Positions 1-8,000 of a stretch of DNA of 64,000 nt are shown here, one piece after another. A program made the position numbers and the translations under genes. How positions within the stretch are numbered: the first letter of the stretch is position 1; each line of letters opens with the position of its first letter. The DNA comes from Seohaeicola saemankumensis (GTDB lineage Bacteria > Pseudomonadota > Alphaproteobacteria > Rhodobacterales > Rhodobacteraceae), in NCBI RefSeq assembly GCF_021021435.1, contig NZ_JAINWI010000011.1:62001-126000 (forward strand), written 5' to 3'. The notes beneath the pieces were generated by a model. That model saw only the letters and a list, made by a program, of their open reading frames with translations. It had not been told where the DNA came from and did no database searches.

Positions 1-2
1 CG

Positions 3-68
3 CTGTTTGTAGGCAGCGGCGCGCGCAAGGCCGGACAGGTCGTCGTGTCGCTTTTCGCGCTGGAATAG
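3..68 (+). CDS. 3' end of an unidentified gene (cut by window edge)
   Basis: The last 21 codons of a reading frame entering from the left edge end in TAG at 66-68, about 50 bases before the TauE/SafE gene on the same strand. The readable tail ends in VVVSLFALE. This is too short to assign a family. The next gene follows closely in the same direction, so the two may be co-transcribed. Confidence 0.35.
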   Translation: MFVGSGARKAGQVVVSLFALE

Positions 69-119
69 ATCACAGCGCCGCTGGACCTTGGCGCATGAGT
101 GGCCGACAGTCAGTCGGAT

Positions 120-854
120 ATGAGCCTGATTCTTGTCATCATCGCCTTTGCCCTTGGCGGTATCCTGAAAGGGGCCACAGGTGCCGGTGCGCCTGTGATT
201 GCCGTACCCGTGATGACGATCTTTTTCGGTGCACCTTTCGCCGTCGCCGTTTTCGCGATCCCCAATCTGGTGACGAATATCTGGCAGGGCTGGCTCTATC
301 GCCACCATGCCCCAAAAGGCCCGCTGATGCTGCGCTTTGCGGTGGCCGGCGCGTTGGGCGCTGGCGTGGGCAGTTTCATGTTGGCTTGGTTGCCTTCCGA
401 GATGTTGATGTTGACCGTGGCGTTTTCAGTGCTGGCCTATGTCGGCTTTCGTATGCTGCGGCCCGACTGGGTTCTGGTCATGCACAAGGCCGAACGGCTG
501 GCGGCTCCGATGGGTGTTCTGGGCGGTATTCTGCAAGGAGCCGCGGGCTTGTCTGCACCCGTATCGCTAAGTTTTCTGAACGCAATCAAGCTGGAAAGAC
601 CGCAATTCATCGTCACCATCTCGGTATTCTTTTTCGCGATGGCGCTGGTGCAGATTCCGCTTCTGACCGTACTGGGCATCCTGACAGGCGAGCGGTTTTT
701 GCTTAGCTGTCTGGCGCTGATCCCGCTGATGGTCGCGATGCCGCTGGGCGCGTGGCTGGCGCGGCGTATTGCCGCCAACGCCTTTGACCGCGTGATACTT
801 GGCTTGCTGCTGATCCTGTCGCTGCGGCTGATCTGGCAGGCGCTGGCGGGCTGA
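120..854 (+). CDS. TauE/SafE family sulfite/anion exporter-like permease
   Basis: The product is an integral membrane protein of about 244 residues made almost entirely of hydrophobic segments (roughly eight). It has the glycine-rich N-terminal repeat typical of TauE/SafE proteins (GGILKGATGAG near residue 15) and the matching second-half repeat (GGILQGAAGLSAP near residue 140). Family members export sulfite, sulfoacetate or other small organic anions across the inner membrane; the substrate here cannot be told. The ATG at 120 was chosen because the first membrane helix begins there. A GTG at 99 would add seven polar residues, and neither start has a strong ribosome-binding site. No neighbouring sulfur genes support a specific role. 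Confidence 0.88.
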   Translation: MSLILVIIAFALGGILKGATGAGAPVIAVPVMTIFFGAPFAVAVFAIPNLVTNIWQGWLYRHHAPKGPLMLRFAVAGALGAGVGSFMLAWLPSEMLMLTVAFSVLAYVGFRMLRPDWVLVMHKAERLAAPMGVLGGILQGAAGLSAPVSLSFLNAIKLERPQFIVTISVFFFAMALVQIPLLTVLGILTGERFLLSCLALIPLMVAMPLGAWLARRIAANAFDRVILGLLLILSLRLIWQALAG

Positions 855-991
855 GTCTGCTCCTTGGATCACCCTGGAACCGGCGCGCCACTGTCGGCAT
901 TTTGATTTGCAAAAAGACGCAACCGGCAGCATAGCCGGACCCAAAGCAAGGGAATGAACCTTGCGGATGAGGCACGAAAGGATCGAAGGTC

Positions 992-1612
992 ATGTGGTTT
1001 TTGCCCGCATTTTCTACGTGTGCCCTGCTTGTGGTCTTGGCACAGTCAGCGGCCGCAGCCCCAACGCAATGCACGACCAAGATTGACAGCGAGTCCGTCA
1101 CCATCTTTTATGACGATGCCGAACCGACCTATTCCTCGTTCCGCGAGCGGTATTTTACCCGTAGCAACACTTGCCCGGGTGCTGTGGTGATCACCTATCT
1201 GATGCCGGATCTGACAGCCGAAGAGCGGCAGGTCTTTTGCGCCAATTACGATCCCGAAACGCGCAGCCATTCTATGCCCGCGCAAGGCAGCCGAGACGCT
1301 TTTGGTCGTTGCGAGAAGCCTTCCAACACCTGCAAACTGGTAAACACTACAAAGCAGGAAGCCCTTTCGCTTGTGGGGATCGGCGAACAGGCCGAAAAGG
1401 GCACGCTCGGAGGGCGCTTGTCCTCGACCGTATCCGCGGTCACGCATAGTTCGGGCGCGATGGTTCTGTCAGGCAATGCGGGCAGCATCTCGAGCCTGCT
1501 GACCACGGCGGGAACCGGCATCGGCACCGCCCTCAGCACACCTGCCGTTCTGGTGGGTGCTGCTGCAAGCGTTGTTGTGATTGGCGGTGCCGTCTATCTA
1601 TGCAGTGAATAG
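992..1612 (+). CDS. secreted cysteine-containing protein of unknown function
   Basis: The 206-residue product is not recognised. A signal peptide of about 23 residues ends in an alanine run. A polar body follows with five cysteines (about 27, 61, 83, 107, 114) spaced as if for disulfides. Next is a glycine/serine/threonine-rich low-complexity stretch (about 130-180) and a hydrophobic C-terminal segment (about 182-202) ending in CSE. This suggests periplasmic or outer-face exposure with a C-terminal anchor. GAAGG just upstream of the ATG supports the start. It stands alone, and the next gene is 355 bases away. Confidence 0.6.
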   Translation: MWFLPAFSTCALLVVLAQSAAAAPTQCTTKIDSESVTIFYDDAEPTYSSFRERYFTRSNTCPGAVVITYLMPDLTAEERQVFCANYDPETRSHSMPAQGSRDAFGRCEKPSNTCKLVNTTKQEALSLVGIGEQAEKGTLGGRLSSTVSAVTHSSGAMVLSGNAGSISSLLTTAGTGIGTALSTPAVLVGAAASVVVIGGAVYLCSE

Positions 1613-1967
1613 CGGCGCGTGAAGCGGGCTGTCAGGGCCATGAGGCCTGGGGCACTTGGGCCGATTTCAGGCTGTTTATCGGCAATTGTTGCAAGTTGGC
1701 CGCGCAAAACGGTGTCACAGGAAACCCGTCCTCTTTGATATGCATGATTTTTTTGACCATTTGTTTAATTTTAGAAAAACTACTTGATCTGCCCATTGTC
1801 GACAGCGTCGAAATTCTGTAGGTGTCGGAACAAGAAATAAGGCAGCATAGCTTACCTTCCTCTGTTTGCAGTTTTCTACAGCACGGCGGCCCCCAAAGGG
1901 AACGCGCGTGCGTTTATTGCGTTTACCCTGAGGATCACACAATCAGTTACACGAAAGCGAGCACGGT
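1613..1967. other. intergenic region with AT-rich promoter-like stretch
   Basis: No convincing gene lies in this 355-base gap. The middle (about 1730-1790) is much richer in A and T than its surroundings, with runs such as ATTTTTTT and TTTAATTTTAG, as expected for a promoter region of the downstream histidine kinase gene. A short GC-rich imperfect hairpin near 1630-1660 could terminate the preceding gene. Short open frames here have unlikely composition and no ribosome-binding sites. Confidence 0.4.
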
Positions 1968-3209
1968 TTGGCCGCGAAGAAATACACATTCGAAGCACTC
2001 GGCTTGGTTGAGAACGGTGACGACCGATTTCTGTCGAACGTGACGCATTTTGCGGCCAAGTCTCTTGGTGCGCCTGTTGCTCTGGTATCGGTGATCCAGA
2101 AACACAAAAACCGTCAGTATATCGCGGCCGGCGCCGGAATCGCCCTTGAGGATGAAAAAGACCGCCAGATCACGCTTGACCAGTCCGTATGTCAGATTGT
2201 GCATGACGAACGCGCACCGCTGATCATTCCCGATCTGCTGGCCGATGAACGCACGATGTGTATGTGGTCGATCATCCAGTACGGCTTTCGCGCCTATATC
2301 GGTGTACCGATCCATTCCAACACGGGTGCGGTCATCGGGTCTCTGTGCTGCCTTAAAATGGAGCCGGGTGAATGGCATGCGGACAGCGTCGATTCCCTGC
2401 TCAGGCTCGCGCAGGCGGTCGATGGCATCATCGTCGCGCGGGCGCGCAATCTTGAACAGGAAGAGACCAATACCCGACTGAAGAAACTTCTCGCCTCGCG
2501 CAGCAGTTTTACCGCGCATTTGAGCCATGAGATCCGGACACCCCTTACAGGGCTTGTCGGTTCGATCCGGTTGCTGAACACCATGAATCTGGATGGCAAA
2601 GCAGGAGAACTGGTCCAGATTTTGAACCGATCCTCGACCAACCTTCTCGACATCGTCAATGATACGTTGGATTTTGCAAAGCTGGATGCAGGCCATTTCG
2701 TGATCGCGGAAGAGCCCTGTGATCTGGGCGCGCTTGCGACCGAGATTGTGGACTCGTTTCGCGCGCTTGCTGAGGAAAAGGGGCTGACGCTCGTGGTAGA
2801 TGACCAGCTTGACGGTCAAGTGCTGATGGCCGACAGGCGGGCGCTGGAATCGATCATCCACAACCTGTTCAGCAACGCGGTCAAATTCACCGATACAGGC
2901 GGTGCGACGGTTACGCTGTCCAAGACCCCCTATGGTTTGATCGAGATCAAGGTAGCCGATACCGGTATCGGCATCGATCAAGCGCATCACGCGACCATCT
3001 TCGACGAGTTCGAGCAGGCCAGCCCGCGGGTCGCCCGCAAGTATGGCGGCACCGGCCTTGGCATGGCCATTGTGAAACGGCTGGTCGACGCCATGAACGG
3101 CGAGATCTGGATTAAAAGCGAAATCGGCAAAGGAGCAACCTTTGCGGTCTCGCTTCCTCTGGAAAGGGCCGAGACTGTCCCGCATCAGGCGGATCGCGGC
3201 TGGTGCTGA
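1968..3209 (+). CDS. GAF-domain sensor histidine kinase (orphan)
   Basis: The 413-residue protein has no membrane segment or signal peptide, so it is a cytoplasmic kinase. Residues about 20-155 form a GAF-type sensor domain (ITLDQSVCQIV, IGVPI, IGSLCCL). A dimerisation/phospho-acceptor domain follows with the H-box SHEIRTPLTG (His187). The ATPase domain has an N-box (HNLFSNAVKF), G1 (DTGIGI) and G2 (GGTGLGMAIV). There is no receiver or output domain and no response-regulator gene nearby, so its partner must be encoded elsewhere. The frame opens at 1932 and has no ATG near its beginning; TTG at 1968 is the best available start. The input signal is unknown. Confidence 0.88.
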   Translation: MAAKKYTFEALGLVENGDDRFLSNVTHFAAKSLGAPVALVSVIQKHKNRQYIAAGAGIALEDEKDRQITLDQSVCQIVHDERAPLIIPDLLADERTMCMWSIIQYGFRAYIGVPIHSNTGAVIGSLCCLKMEPGEWHADSVDSLLRLAQAVDGIIVARARNLEQEETNTRLKKLLASRSSFTAHLSHEIRTPLTGLVGSIRLLNTMNLDGKAGELVQILNRSSTNLLDIVNDTLDFAKLDAGHFVIAEEPCDLGALATEIVDSFRALAEEKGLTLVVDDQLDGQVLMADRRALESIIHNLFSNAVKFTDTGGATVTLSKTPYGLIEIKVADTGIGIDQAHHATIFDEFEQASPRVARKYGGTGLGMAIVKRLVDAMNGEIWIKSEIGKGATFAVSLPLERAETVPHQADRGWC

Positions 3210-3303
3210 AATAGGTCGCCCTGTCCATTCTTTAGACCAGTTTCAGGCGGATTTGACGACCTAACCGGTCCCCGCCCGCATTCTGGAAGCGTCGCGCGAC
3301 CGC

Positions 3304-3580
3304 CTATTGCGCTGCTGGCGCGGGTTTCGCCTTGGTGGAAGCCGTTGACACGCAACCTTGCCCAATGGTGCCACTGGACAGCGCGTGATCGACCCCGCCC
3401 ATCAGGTGTTATTGCAAGATGGAGCGGGCTGCATCGGCATCGCGTGACATTGCCGCATCCAGCAGGGCACGAAGCTCGTCCGATGCGACATCGCCGCGAA
3501 AGGACAGCGCGATCATCTGATAACGCAGATACTTGTCAAAATTCGCGCCGTGGAACTGCCGCAGCACGCCGGAAACCGCA
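3304..3580 (-). pseudogene. GntR/FCD-type regulator, 3' fragment with in-frame stop
   Basis: On the minus strand, about 3580 down to 3304, the frame reads like the last helices of an FCD ligand-binding domain of GntR-family repressors: FHGANFDKYLRYQM, then DELRALLDAAMSRDADAARSILQ in pieces, the usual C-terminal signature. After the Q a TAA (3411-3409) interrupts. The same frame then continues as HLMGGVDHALSSG to a TAG at 3306-3304, matching the normal tail of this family. The DNA-binding domain and most of FCD are missing because the sequence switches at about 3570-3580 to quiC on the opposite strand. It cannot make a working regulator. Confidence 0.7.
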
Positions 3581-5060
3581 GGCGCTGGCGTGGGGGCGGC
3601 ATGTGGACGACCACCGCGACGCATGGGAAATCGTGCGTCGCGCCGATCATCCCAATATCGGGCTAATCCTTGACAGCTATCACACGCTGGCGCGCGGCAT
3701 TGACCCCGAGACCATCCGGCGCATCCCGGGCGAGAAGATCTTTTTCGTGCAACTGGCCGATGCGCCAGCGATCCGTATGGACCTGCTTTACCTGTCGCGC
3801 CACTTTCGCTGCATGCCTGGTGAAGGCAAACTGGACGTGACGGCATTTATGCGTGCGGTGCAGGCCACAGGCTATGACGGACCGCTGAGCCTTGAGGTCT
3901 TCAACGACCAGTTCCGCGCAGGATTGCCAAGGCTTGTAGCACTGGACGGACACCGTTCGCTGATCAACCTGATGGACGCGGTTCGCCGTGCAGAACCGGC
4001 GCTTGCAGTCGATCTGCCGGAAATACCCACACCTGCCGCGGTCGAGAAAGTCGCGTTCATCGAGTTGGTTGCCGCGCCAGCCGAGGCAGCGCAGCTTGAG
4101 GCGCTTTTGCAAACGCTCGGGTTTCGCCTGACAGGGGAACATGTCTCGAAGGCGGTACGCCGGTTTCAACAAAACGGCGTCAATATTCTGGTCAACACGG
4201 AACAGCAGGGCTACGCCCATGCCGCATTTCTCAGCCACGGCACCTGCGTGAGCGAGATTGCCGTGGTCGTGCCGGACGCACGCCAGACCTTCGCGCGGGG
4301 CAAGGCGTTGCTGGCGGAACCTTTCGGTGATAGCCCCAATCCCGGCGAGTTGGATATCCCCGCCCTGCGCGGTGTCGGCGGTAGCCTGCTGCGCCTGCTG
4401 GACGCGCATAGCGATCTGGCCCGCCTGTGGGATGTGGATTTCAAAGCTGCTGGGCAAGCCGACAGCGGCACGGGGCTGACGGCGATTGACCATATTTTGC
4501 AGACCATGCCCTTTGACGAGATGCTCAGTTGGACCCAGTTCTACACCGCAATTTTTGAGGGCCGCAAAGCGCCGATGATCGATGTGGCCGATCCCGAAGG
4601 TCTGGTCCGCAGTCAGGCAGTCAAATCGGGCGCGCTACGTGTCACCCTGAACGGGGCCGAGGCACGGCGCACCCTTGCCACGCGGTTTCTGGCGGATTCC
4701 TTTGGCGCAGCTACGCAGCACATCGCCTTCGCCTGCGATGATATCTTCGCAACAGCACAGGCCCTGTCGGAAAACAGCTTTACCGTGCTGCCCATCGGCG
4801 CCAATTACTATGACGATCTGGACGCGCGTTATGATCTGCCACCCGACTTGCTGGCGCGGTTGAAGGCCCATAACATTCTGTTTGACCAAGACGCGGCGGG
4901 GCAGTTTTTCCAACTCGACAGCCGCCCCTTCGGTGACGGTCTGTTTTTTGAGATCGTGCAGCGCACGGATCACTATGACGGCTATGGCGCGCCCAATGCG
5001 CCGCTCCGTATTGCGGCGCAGGCGCGGTTGGGGCAACCCGTCACAATTCCGAAAAGGTGA
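3579..5060 (+). pseudogene. quiC: 3-dehydroshikimate dehydratase/HPPD-like fusion (QuiC type), 5'-truncated
   Basis: From codon 3579 the frame encodes about 494 residues of a QuiC-type protein. The second part of a sugar-phosphate-isomerase-like TIM barrel (ALAWGRHV, LILDSYH, FFVQLADAP, LSLEVFNDQFR) is followed by a 4-hydroxyphenylpyruvate-dioxygenase-like half with HPPD-type metal residues (IDHI, QHIAF, FFEIV). Family enzymes convert 3-dehydroshikimate to protocatechuate in quinate/shikimate catabolism. The first ~133 residues are absent and upstream translation is unrelated. The spacing of D, Q and E (26 and 48 residues apart) matches the known ligands D165, Q191 and E239. The position of the first ligand, E134, is a Gln at the junction. 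No start codon with a ribosome-binding site serves the remainder. Confidence 0.8.
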
Positions 5061-5114
5061 CGTCTGCGGCGCGGCCCCGCCGATTCACCCGGTATAACTT
5101 GCAGGTCTGCCTGA

Positions 5115-6047
5115 CTACGGCAGCGGAATATGCTCGGCATTGTCTTTGGCGGGCAGATCGAACATGCCCTGGCCCCACTTGGCCGCGCGCCAGTCTTCCT
5201 TCGCGGCCTCGATCCGGTCGCGCGACGAGGCGACGAAATTCCACCAGATATGGCGCGGACCGTTCAACGTCGCACCGCCCAGCACCATCAGTCGCGCGCC
5301 TTGTTCACCCGCCCGCACGGTGATCCGGTCGCCCGGACGGAAGACCATCATGCGTCCGGCCTCGAACACCTCGCCCGCGACTTCGACCCTGCCAGAGGTA
5401 ATATAGACCCCGCGATCCTCGTGATTGTCAGGCAAGGGAAAACGCGCGCCAGGTTCAAGCATGACATCCAGATAGAAGGCTTCGGAATACATCGTGGCCG
5501 GAGCCTTGGCGCCATAAGCCTCTCCGAGGATCAGCCGCGCCTTGATGCCTGTATCCAGAATTTCCGGCAGCGCGGCGGCGCTGTGATGCTCGAAAAACGG
5601 CGCGTCATCCTCGCGGTCCTCGGGCAGGGCAATCCATGTCTGAATCCCGAACAGGCTGGACGGGCCTTGTCGTGTCAGTTCCGGCGTGCGTTCGGAATGG
5701 GTCACCCCCCTGCCCGCCATCATCCAGTTCAGCGCGCCCGGACGGATGATCTGATCCGCGCCGGTGCTGTCCAGATGGTGGAACTCGCCCTGATATAGAT
5801 AGGTGACGGTGCCCAGCCCGATATGCGGATGCGGGCGCACATCGACACCTTTTCCAGTCAGGAATTCTGCCGGACCTGCCTGATCGAAGAAGATGAACGG
5901 TCCCACCATCTGGCGTTTCGGGGCGGGCAAGGCGCGCCGCACTTCGAAGTCGCCAAGGTCACGCGCGCGCGGTACAATCAGGGTTTCAATCGCGTCGATG
6001 CCGATGTCGTCGGGGCATCCGGGGTCGAGGGTCGGGTTCCAGCTCAT
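5115..6047 (-). CDS. pirin family protein (bicupin)
   Basis: A 310-residue pirin. The N-terminal cupin carries the metal-binding pattern PHPHIG (His73, His75) and GVTHSER (His117, Glu119), and a second pirin-C domain fills the C-terminal half (RITVRAGEQGARLMVLGG). Pirins are iron-binding proteins; some are quercetin dioxygenases, others bind regulators, and the role here is unknown. The start at 6047 is set by a strong AGGAGG seven bases upstream; the frame stays open further up but that extension has no family similarity. It converges with the quiC remnant, with about 54 bases between the stops. Confidence 0.92.
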   Translation of the reverse strand: MSWNPTLDPGCPDDIGIDAIETLIVPRARDLGDFEVRRALPAPKRQMVGPFIFFDQAGPAEFLTGKGVDVRPHPHIGLGTVTYLYQGEFHHLDSTGADQIIRPGALNWMMAGRGVTHSERTPELTRQGPSSLFGIQTWIALPEDREDDAPFFEHHSAAALPEILDTGIKARLILGEAYGAKAPATMYSEAFYLDVMLEPGARFPLPDNHEDRGVYITSGRVEVAGEVFEAGRMMVFRPGDRITVRAGEQGARLMVLGGATLNGPRHIWWNFVASSRDRIEAAKEDWRAAKWGQGMFDLPAKDNAEHIPLP

Positions 6048-6142
6048 GGCACGTCCTCCTGTTGCTATCCTGTCCGTCGTCGAATGATTTGGCACAGGCG
6101 GCGTGATTTTGGTCTGACGGGCTCCGGCTCTGTTGGTTGATG

Positions 6143-6265
6143 TTATGCTGCTTTGCGCTGATGGATCAAGCGCCGGTTCTGGATGCTCTGTGCTTTGATC
6201 TTCTCCCTTTCTGCCAGGATTGTCGGGCCGCACCCGAAGTAAACGTCGGCGGGTGTTTGGACCTG
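6143..6265 (-). mobile_element. IS3-family transposase orfB, 3' remnant
   Basis: On the minus strand the frame ends with PADVYFG, ILAEREKIK and NRRLIHQRKAA before a stop at 6143. This is the C-terminal tail common to one group of IS3-family OrfB integrases. Nothing upstream of about 6265 resembles the catalytic core, so only about 40 codons remain. It lies head to head with an orfA fragment of possibly the same IS type starting at 6300, which indicates rearranged debris rather than an intact element. Confidence 0.6.
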
Positions 6266-6299
6266 TCGCGGTTTGGTGCCGCTCCTTTGATAGCATAAT

Positions 6300-6437
6300 G
6301 TGCAGCAAAGGAGACGAACTATCGGCACCGGAAGAACGGATGAATTTCGCAGGGATGCGGTGCGAATTGCACTGACCAGCGGGCTGACAGGGCGTCAGGT
6401 TGTCGACGATCTGGGTGTTGGGCTTTCGACGCTATGA
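6300..6437 (+). mobile_element. IS3-family transposase orfA, 5' remnant interrupted by another IS
   Basis: From a GTG at 6300 the plus strand encodes about 45 residues beginning MQQRRRTIGTGRTDEF and continuing with FRRDAVRIAL and RQVVDDLGVGLSTL, the helix-turn-helix start of an IS3-family OrfA. It stops at TGA 6435-6437, and that TGA is the first three bases of the inverted repeat of the next IS. The downstream part of orfA is not found on the other side of that IS. Confidence 0.65.
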
Positions 6438-6460
6438 ACCGCACCGGGTTTGCCGGAGAC
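6435..6460 (+). repeat. left terminal inverted repeat of the IS3-family element
   Basis: These 26 bases begin TGAACCGCACC and end GCCGGAGAC, and match the right end perfectly in inverse orientation. Perfect ends suggest a recent arrival despite the broken transposase. Confidence 0.9.
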
Positions 6461-6473
6461 CATTTGCTTCACT

Positions 6474-7378
6474 TTATGCGACCATATCGAGCGCGGCACG
6501 CTGCGCATAGTAGTTGGCTTCAGCCTCGACAGGCGGGATGTTCCCGATGGGTTCAAGCTGTCGGCGGTTGTTAAACCAGTCTACCCATTCGAGCGTCGCC
6601 ATCTCAACGGCCTCCAGGTTTTTCCGAGAACCGCGACGGCGAATTACCTCGGTCTTGTAGAGGCCATTGATCGTCTCGGCCAAGGCGTTGTCGTAGCTGT
6701 CTCCAACGCTTCCAACTGAGGGCTCGATGCCAACGTCGGCCAAGCGCTCGGCGTAGCGGATGGAAACGTATTGGGACCCGCGATCGCTGTGATGCACCAG
6801 GCTGCCGTCGCCATCGGGCGTCGTTTGTAAAGCGCCTGCTCCAGTGCATCCAGAACGAAGTCCGTCTTTGCCGACCCTGATACCCGCCAGCCAACGATGT
6901 GATTGGCGAATGTGTCGATCACGAAGGCCACGCAAACAAAGCCGGCCCAGGTCGAGACGTAGGTGAAGTCGCTCACCCACAGCATGTTTGGCGCCGGTGC
7001 CCGGAACTGGCGGTTCACCTTGTCTTGCGGACATGGTGCTGCCGTATCGCTCTGCGTGGTCTTGATGACCTTGCCACGCACGGCCCCACGCAGCCCGATC
7101 TGGGTCATCAGCCGCGCCACCGTGCAACGGGCGACATCGAAGCCTTCACGTCTGAGCTGATGCCAGGCTTTGCGCACGCCGTAGACTTTGAAGTTGGCGT
7201 CCCAGACCCGCTGAATCTCGGGACACAACGCTGCATCCCTTTGTTGTCGCGCCGACGCCTTGGACGGGTCGGCACGGATGGCCACGTGCGCATAATACGT
7301 CGATGGGGCGATCGGCAGAACCCGACAGATCGGCTCGACCCCATAGACGTCACGATGATCGTCGATAAACCCGATCAT
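6474..7378 (-). pseudogene. IS3-family transposase OrfB (integrase core), frameshifted
   Basis: The ORF starts at ATG 7378, overlapping the orfA stop as ATGA. It encodes the HTH_21-like N-terminus (FIDDHRDVYGVEPICRVL, PSTYYAH) and the first catalytic Asp (WVSDFTYV). Near 6816-6823 the frame shifts by one base after codons for RRP. The second frame then carries LVHHSDRGSQY (second Asp), SYDNALAETINGLYKTE (catalytic Glu) and the tail WVDWFNNRR down to the stop at 6474. Inserting one base after CGACGCCC restores a continuous family-like protein, so this is a single-base deletion splitting the DDE triad, unless it is an assembly error. Confidence 0.85.
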
Positions 7379-7707
7379 CGCTTCAACGGGCGGTCGAGCT
7401 CCGCCTGAGCGAAATAAGCTGATGCTTTGCGGAGGATCTCATTCGCCTGACGCAGCTCACGGTTCTCGCGTTCAAGCAGCTTGATCCGATCGCGTTCGTC
7501 GCTTGCCGAGCCACCCGCAGCACCGGCATCCTTCGCGGCCTTCCTCGGCCAGACTGCAAGCGTCTGAGGAATACAACCAATCTTCGGTGCAATCGCCGCT
7601 ATCGCGGCGCCCTGCGTCTCATAGGAACTCTGGTGTTCCAGCACCATCCGCACCGCGCGGGCGCGGACCTCCGGTGAATAGCGGTTCGCCATCTTGCTCT
7701 TTTCCAT
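7375..7707 (-). CDS. IS3-family transposase OrfA
   Basis: The 110-residue protein binds the element's ends through an N-terminal helix-turn-helix ([25 protein letters not shown]). It has a C-terminal leucine-zipper coiled coil ([18 protein letters not shown]), the layout of IS3-family OrfA. The ATG at 7707 sits eight bases after AAGGA; an ATG at 7716 is also in frame but badly spaced. The stop overlaps the orfB start by four bases (ATGA), so translation is coupled. No A-rich slippery site for an OrfAB fusion is apparent at the overlap. Confidence 0.88.
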   Translation of the reverse strand: MEKSKMANRYSPEVRARAVRMVLEHQSSYETQGAAIAAIAPKIGCIPQTLAVWPRKAAKDAGAAGGSASDERDRIKLLERENRELRQANEILRKASAYFAQAELDRPLKR

Positions 7708-7732
7708 GACTCTCATCCTTCTAGGGTTTCAA

Positions 7733-7758
7733 GTCTCCGGCAAACCCGGTGCGGTTCA
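7733..7758 (-). repeat. right terminal inverted repeat of the IS3-family element
   Basis: This is the exact complement of the left repeat at 6435-6460. Beyond 7758 the sequence changes to lower-GC DNA unrelated to the left flank. Confidence 0.9.
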
Positions 7759-7964
7759 GTTCCCATCGATGGGGCTTGGTCATAGAACTACTGATCGACA
7801 CTTTGTTTGAAGCAAAACTGGTGGGCAAGTCACAACTCAACGTTCATGATTTCGCCAAACAGTTCGCCGCCAAGAAAGGTATTCCAAAGCAATATTCGCC
7901 GTTTTCCGCACCCGATTTTACGGAAGCGTTCGACCCGCAGCGGTTGTTTGCTCTCAACGGATAG
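7759..7964 (+). pseudogene. 3' stub of an unrecognised gene cut by the IS
   Basis: Directly after the IS end an open frame of about 68 codons runs to a TAG at 7962-7964. Its readable parts include LLIDTLFEAKLVG, VHDFAKQFAAKKG and FDPQRLFALNG. The protein family is not recognised. The upstream coding sequence is absent and there is no own start with a ribosome-binding site; the nearest ATG (7749) lies inside the IS repeat. A strong terminator follows at 8001-8027. This indicates a once-functional gene truncated by IS insertion and a later deletion. Confidence 0.5.
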
Positions 7965-8000
7965 ACCGATAAACGGCAACAAATTTAACAAAGAAAAATT

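Larger units (their letters stand above)
6435..7758 (-). mobile_element. IS3-family insertion sequence with perfect 26-bp inverted repeats
   Basis: The element is 1324 bp, bounded by identical inverted repeats: TGAACCGCACCGGG continuing to GGAGAC at 6435-6460, and its exact complement at 7733-7758. Both genes, orfA and orfB, lie on the minus strand and fill the element, as is normal for IS3-family elements of this size. The bases just outside the ends (CTA on the left, GTT on the right) do not match, so no 3-4 bp target duplication is visible. OrfB is frameshifted, so the copy is probably not autonomous. Confidence 0.9.

Noticed and set aside
1947-3185. 412-codon minus-strand open frame opposite the histidine kinase
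   Set aside because: The plus strand carries every histidine-kinase motif; the opposite frame shows none.
3345-3578. Apparent N-terminal extension of the quiC frame
   Set aside because: The translation is Arg/His-rich and unrelated to QuiC; the minus strand here encodes the regulator tail instead.
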